Assembly (NCBI RefSeq): GCF_040712315.1
Contig: NC_134018.1
Span: 558,001 to 622,000, forward strand
Direction: 5' to 3'
Length of the DNA: 64,000 nt
Source of the DNA: Castanea sativa
Taxonomy: Eukaryota > Streptophyta > Magnoliopsida > Fagales > Fagaceae
Positions 58,621-64,000 of this stretch are shown here, piece after piece; position 1 is the stretch's first letter; every line of letters starts with the position of its first letter. The notes beneath the pieces were generated by a model. The model was not told the origin of the DNA. It did no database searches and saw only the letters and a list, made by a program, of their open reading frames with translations. The translations under genes and the position numbers were made by a program.

Positions 58621-59021
58621 TTATACATCTCCAAGTATTAAGCAGGAATTTAGTAAGGTAGGGTCCTCGGATCCCACACTTTACTAAAATTAGCGTTCCA
58701 GGTTACAAATTCTAAGTATCATATCGGTTTGCAAAGTGTGGCACTATTTGCCATCTAAACCAAGTTTGTTTTTGGCAGGTTCTTGAACACTTTACTTTTC
58801 AAATTTTTGCAAAGGTTAAATTAGCCTGTCAGGCGTTCGTTATTACTTCGTGCTTGATATACTCCTAAGATGTAGTTTGAGAAGAATTCTTGTGATAAGC
58901 ACAAAGATAAAATAAATACAAGTCAAATGAAAATCAAACGAGATTGTCTTTCATTAATTGTTCTGACATACATTACATGTAAAGTCTTAATTACAAAGAG
59001 AAAGAAGCCCTAGGATCGGCC

Positions 59022-61582
59022 CTAATCTTTTGGAGAGGGGTCTTGCTGGCAAGTGCTGGTAGCTTCAGTGTTTTTCAACTCCAACTCAAAGGAAGACAGA
59101 ACTTGTTTTCCTCTGTCTGCTGTAGTTGTTGGAGGGACGATGGGCTCCACACTTTGAATTGGGTCCTTCTCGGCACCCCCATACCCTTCCTTCTCTTTAT
59201 TGGAACCTGAAGGTTCTGTAGGATCCGGAATGGGTTCTGGGAGCACAGGAGGGAGAGCAGAAGGAGCTATCTCAGGGGCAGGTGCAACAGCAGAAGCCTT
59301 TTCTATCTCCTGTATGTCAAGGGGAAGCCAAACGTTCTCGGGCTTCCTCAGCTCGGAAGTTGAAGGAACCCCTGCTACGTTTAGGGCTTCGCCCCAGACT
59401 TGCTGACAGTATTCTCGGCACAAGGTCGCGAACGCCTCTATTAGCTGGTCTTGTGTCGTCGTCACCCCTTCCTGGTAGCTAGCCTTCTTCGCAGCCTCCA
59501 GTGAATCTTTAAAGGTGCGAGCTTCCTTCTTCATCTACGCAAGCTCCTTCTCCAAGTTAGAGTGTTCCTTCTGCGCTTTGGAGAGCTCATCGTCCTTTTG
59601 CTGAAGAAGCTTGCGCTGCCCTTCCACTTGAGTCCTCATCGTTCTCAAGCTGGCCTCGGCGTCGTCTCTTTCCCTTTTTAGATTGGCCAGCTGAGAGGAG
59701 AGTTTCTCGTTTTCTGCGAGGGCCTAGCCCAGGGACTTCTCAGTCTCCATCCGGATCTCCTGCTCCATCCCAGCCTTCTTCCGAGAATCCTCCACGAACT
59801 TTTCGGCAGCAAAGACCTCTTGAACAGCCTGTGACAAAGCATCAGAGGGTTAGACATAGGAAGACATTCACTAATAGTCAGATATCAAGAAAAATGAAAT
59901 GTACATAAGAAGTGAAACTTACCAGGGCTAATTCCTTTTTTAAAGAAAGGAACAGCTGAGGCTGGCTCATTTTTTCCAAGGCTTCCATATCCTTGGGCAG
60001 CAGAAGAGGACGTTTCAACGCCTCGGCCAGATGGTGGGTGTGGCCTTATTGGAATGCCCTAATGCTGGACTGGCAGGAGATTGGTGCTCCGTCCAATCTC
60101 AAATCGGGAGACCAGGTGGCCGGTGCTCGGCGCACTTCGGCCAAGTCCCTAATTTCCCTGCTTTCAGTTGAACGAGCACGTCCCTTGCCTTTGTCCAGCT
60201 TCTGCTGCTGACCTTGCTGAGGCTGCTGTCTTGGCTTCTTTTGTTTTTCGCCACCAGCCTCCTCGGCCTCCCCCTTTCTTTTCTTCTTAGGCTCCTCAAC
60301 CGGAGGTTTAGGATCGGCTAGAGGAGGGGGTGGTGGCAACGACGGAGGAGCTTGGGACCCTCCCGCTCTTTTTTGGGCGACTTTCTCGCCTCTCTTAGTC
60401 AGAAGGCCTTGGAGCACGTCCATATCCTCCTCCTCGGAATCGTCGTCGGGATGAGCAACTATTAAACCTGCAACTCTAGAGGCCTCGGCAGGCTCGTCTT
60501 CCTCGTCAGTGAGTACGACAAACTGGCTTCCTCGGGGTCTTTCGACGTCCTCGAGCCGAAATTGGTCTATCTCCTCGTCCAATGAGTGCGACGAGGACAC
60601 CTGCTCCTCCGGGGCTATGGTTGTCCGAGAGTGCGTTGAAAGAGGTATCGCTGCGATTGGTCGCATGTATATGATGGTGTTGGGATCGTCAAGAATGTCG
60701 TGGTCGGCGAGAAAGTGCGGCCTTGCTACGTTTATTCTTCAGCGTCACCTGTCCCCCGCGACGATCGCGTTCTCTATCTCTTGGAAATCTGAGGAAATGG
60801 GGTCGTATCCTAGTATTAAGTGAGCCGCTCTTACTTGCAAATCTTCGCTCACAAACACTTCTGAAGGGAGGACGCGGTTCAGGTCGATGACGTTACAGTG
60901 GCTCAAACGTGGGCATACGAGCTGTTTGTCTGCGAAAAGCAACACCCGAGGAGACAAATATGGTTAGATTTGTGATAAGCGCAAAAAATCAGAAATGACA
61001 GCGTGGAAAAGGGAAGAAAATATTTAAAGGGGTTAAGATTGAGTCATGAGGAAAGGAGATTAACTCCTGAGGAGTCACACCTGGATCTCCCCATACGACT
61101 GGGCAGTGAGGGCCGTCGTGCCAGTTGCTTGAGGCGATGAGGTAGATGTCCTTCATGCCTTTATTGGACTTGGGCAGACAAGAAATTAACCTAACTACAC
61201 TAGACCGTGATTTAATGTAATAACCTACTTTTGTAAGTTTGTGGCATTCATACATGAAGGCAACATCATACCATGTGAGGTTCAAGCCCATCTGCTCATT
61301 CAGAGCGTCGACACTCCCTAAGACCCTAAATGCATTGAGTGCGCATTGATCTGGGCATAATCTATGGTTGCGAAGATATTCCCTAGTTACACTCCTCATA
61401 AGGAGGGTCATCCCACCTTCTATAAAGGCAATCATAGGGATAATAACCTCTCCCGTCTTCCAAGAATCGCCAACGGCTTCCGCCGGACAATATTTCAAGC
61501 CTACGTCACTAGGAATCTGGTATTTGGCCTTAAAGCCTTCCATCCCAACGGCGGTGTCTACCAAACACTTAAACCGACCTAT
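59022..61582 (-). pseudogene. Antisense gene of element 3, broken
   Basis: Exons by analogy with element 2: 61582-61081 (502 bases, same length), 60929-59924, and 59828-59022 (807, same length). Splice signals are conserved (CAG|GTGTGA to TTTTCGCAG|A; CTG|GTAAGT to GTCACAG|G). Breaks: the start ATG has become ATA (61582-61580); two TGA codons lie close together near 60735-60744; there is a TAA at 60048-60046; a 1-base loss near 59938; and two TAG codons in exon 3 (near 59538 and 59728). The exon 1 domain is still strongly similar to that of element 2. The coiled-coil and KKKRKG cluster of the middle and end also persist. Confidence 0.8.
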
Positions 61583-62069
61583 TTAGGAGGAAAGAAAAAA
61601 GCAAGTTTGAGAGGGAAAGAAGTTTAGGAGGGAGCCGAGGACAGAATCCGAAAAGAAAGGAGTAAAGGAAGTAAGAACTTACAAAGATTAGTTGTGCGAG
61701 TTTCCACGGGTTTCTGGAGAGAAAAGGCGATGACTAATACTTTGATGTGATTAAACTCTGAAGAAATGAATGAAGGTGGGAATTTCCAAGCGTCATGACG
61801 TGCGGGAGGCGACCTCGAAATTGGATTCTTCCCGCCCAAATTTTTGGGGGGCGACACGGGCCGTTAGATGTTTATCTCACCGTTGAACGTGGGGAACATG
61901 GTATAACTTGCGGTCATAAATGCGCGCGTTTTGAAATTCGAAGCGCCTGATGGCGTTTCCTGAGAAACGGAAGGGTCCCCACACGTGCGGTGATGTATGA
62001 AATGTGTGGAGGGAATTCTGGTGGGATCAAAACTCCATTTTCCTCCTCGGATGGGAAAAATAAAGTTTT

Positions 62070-62079
62070 GAGGGGCTAT
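62070..62079 (+). other. Polypurine tract of element 3
   Basis: GAGGGGCTAT directly before the 3' LTR, identical to element 2. Confidence 0.75.
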
Positions 62080-62724
62080 TGTGGGGACAAAAAGGACCTA
62101 AGTAAGTATTTGGGTCTTGGGCTTTATTGATGGGCGCTAGTTTGTTTCAAACTAAAAGCCTCTAGAACTGCAGGTCGGCCCATGAATCTCTCCTCGAACA
62201 GACCCGCGATGACCTTGGGATTCGCCAAAAAGGTCAAGGCAGAGTTCTGAAAAAAACGTTGGTTAAGAGGGGGATTTAAGTACCCTCTAGAGGCAACGGC
62301 GTGATAAAAATATCCGTGAAAAAAGCTACTACCTTCACATTAAAGACCCTGCACCTACCTCCCTGGCCGCATTAATGGGGAAATGACCCCTGAACAGTAG
62401 GATAAAACTTTCCAGCTATTATTTAAAGACTTAAAGAATGTGGTGAAGGGGCAGGGCCGTCAGTGAGCAGAAAAAGAACTAAGAATTGTAATTTCGGCAC
62501 AAAAGAGAAGCAATACATAAACTGTCCTCGGCCTACGTCCGAGGAGGTTCACTTGTCATATTTGTTTATCATTTGCAAAGATTGTGGCGTTCTAGCCTGT
62601 TTATCAAGTTTCCAATACCCCTAAACTAGATTTCAAATCCACACTCTACAAATCTTATTGTTTAAGGCTTCTTGGGCCTGAGCCCACGTCCATCTTTGAG
62701 TTCAGGTGCAATTGTGCCCTTACA
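62080..62724 (+). repeat. 3' LTR of element 3 (645 bp)
   Basis: Same ends as 51289-51939. About 31 substitutions are visible, mostly transitions, plus the loss of one GTGAAG. Confidence 0.95.
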
Positions 62725-64000
62725 TATATTTCATTACAAAATAATCAAATATTCTCGCATTGCGCGTGGGTTTGCAATTAGTAAAAATAAAAATCAAATT
62801 ATCAACTCTCTTATCCAGCAGCCAGGACAAGGAGCAGTAGCTCACACGCCTCAAGAGCCCAGCAATCCTCTGTTTGAACCAGACCAGCATCCAGAATCAA
62901 CTTCCTCAACTACATTAACGTTGTATACAACTTGACCAATCTTCCACAAGTATTCCTTTTTTCTTTTAAATTTGTTTTGGGTGTTGAATACAAACTATAT
63001 AGCTAGGCAAACAAAAGGGAGATCACTGGATGTACCCTGATCCATCTCTGCAAAGAACATATGCGCGTTAAGTGATCAAGTATGTGTTTGCTTAGTAAAC
63101 AAAAGAGAGCATTGGATGGGCCCTGTTATTATTAAGCGATTTGATTTGAATGAACTGCTAAGTTATGGAGGATGATAAGTCTAACTGTTCAGGGTAATTC
63201 ATTCAATTCAAATCGAATTGCTGCAGAACAGGTACCTCCTTCAGATTAAATTCAATAGTAGTAAGGGTATTGGAAAGCATAGACTCGTGCAATGGATGAT
63301 TATTGCTTCCACCTTAACTTGGTCATATGGGTATATATGTGAGTACGAGCATCATCTATGTGGTGGATAGTTCATAGTATCTAAAAGATGGTGTCAGTAG
63401 TAGTTCAGTGAAAGTGATGTTAGACCAATCACAACTTACCACATCAAAAAGTGATGTTAGACCAATCACAACTTACCACATCAAAAAGTCGTGAAAAAGT
63501 TTATGTTTGTAGTATAACTGTCAGTACATTTCAGCAAAAAGCTCTAACAAATGCAGCAAACAGAGAAATGAAATATTGAATAAGCCCATATGTAGCTCAC
63601 CCTATCTCAGGGCAAATAAGGTACTGAATCTATTTACCAATGGAAGATTGAAGAATATAACCTTGTTATTTTTAAGAAGCTCCTTTTGGATGGCTTCAAA
63701 GGTGGATCATATGAAGTCCAGTTGAGCATTTCGTGTATTCAGTGGAGTGGAAAGAATGAAAACAAAAATATGCCGTATGGTAAACCATTTCATTAACCTT
63801 TTTTTTTTTCTCTACAATGTTGCAAAAGCTGAGAGGGGGGGCAAACCCATGCAGCTCAACCGTAAATTTTTGTCTACAGTACTCAATATAGGAAAAAGAA
63901 GGGGAGAAAAACAAGAATTGCCTTCCCAGTATATCCCACAACCAAGAAATACCCCTGTAATGGCATGCTCATCTGCATCATCCTCCTCTCTCTTTACAGT
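62725..64000. other. Right-hand intergenic DNA
   Basis: No gene is recognised. A splice-acceptor-like CTCTTATCCAG near 62818 precedes a short open stretch to 62935 (GQGAVAHTPQEPSNPLFEP) that could be a terminal exon of an unknown gene or chance. A 37-bp direct pair lies at 63414-63487. Confidence 0.4.
63414..63487. repeat. 37-bp tandem duplication
   Basis: GTGATGTTAGACCAATCACAACTTACCACATCAAAAA occurs at 63414 and again at 63451 without change. The ACCAATCACAACTTACCACATCA block resembles a transposon end seen widely in plants. Confidence 0.85.

Larger units (their letters stand above)
51289..62724 (+). mobile_element. Element 3: older full-length Ty3/gypsy Tat-type retrotransposon, 11,436 bp
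   Basis: LTRs of 651 and 645 bp (51289-51939, 62080-62724) are flanked by TATAT on both sides (51284-51288, 62725-62729). It has the same internal order as element 2: primer site, gag-protease, TAG-CAATTA, pol, tandem array, antisense gene, polypurine tract. Every frame is broken. By eye the LTRs differ at about 31 sites plus one 6-bp indel, so the insertion is several times older than element 2. It retains the RT motif A that element 2 has lost. Confidence 0.95.

Overview
The window is nuclear DNA of a flowering plant. The evidence is intron-containing plant genes (an F-box/actin-related protein, a PLS-class PPR protein, two LORELEI-like GPI-anchored proteins), AT-rich intergenic DNA and nested plant LTR retrotransposons. 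A woody eudicot, perhaps Fagales, is my impression from the gypsy family; that is a weak inference.

Layout. 1-3559: 3' part of a decayed, internally deleted Ty3/gypsy Tat-type element (element 1). 5551-13052: ARP8, 12 exons, + strand, with a Tourist-like MITE in intron 9. 13629-15245: intronless PPR gene, - strand, converging on ARP8. 15612-26915: a segmental duplication carrying two LORELEI-like genes (LLG copy 1, 20676-16254; copy 2, 25795-23611). Copy 1 has gained a truncated Ty1/copia element in intron 2 and a long-TIR DNA transposon upstream. 27474-29927: a tandem duplication of class III chitinase and LINE debris. 32053-44927: a nearly complete 12.9-kb Tat-type gypsy element (element 2) with 751-bp LTRs and TSD CCCAT, inserted into a Helitron-like copy. 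An inverted second copy of that Helitron lies at 46364-47185. 47200-51288: AT-rich repeat debris. 51289-62724: an older relative (element 3, 11.4 kb, TSD TATAT). 62725-64000: mostly featureless.

Elements 2 and 3 share one organisation: LTR, tRNA-Asp-like primer site, gag-protease, an in-frame TAG followed by CAATTA, pol (protease is upstream of the stop; RT, RNase H, second RNase H and integrase are downstream), a tandem-repeat array, an antisense three-exon gene, polypurine tract, LTR. The TAG-CAATTA context is the one known from tobamovirus stop-codon readthrough, which suggests Gag-Pol is made by readthrough. The repeat arrays occupy the same place but amplify different units, a 151-bp dimer in element 2 and a 70-bp monomer in element 3. 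The antisense gene is open over all three inferred exons in element 2 (770 codons) and broken in element 3.

Element 2 cannot make an active RT: a 72-bp in-frame deletion removes motif A with its catalytic aspartate, and a TAG interrupts the RNase H region. Its LTRs differ at about 9 of 751 sites by eye, so it inserted recently and probably moved with enzymes supplied by a relative. Element 3 LTRs differ at about 31 of 645 sites. The strongest candidate for something under-described is the combination of leaky stop, array and spliced antisense gene in these elements. All comparisons were made by eye; no database was searched.
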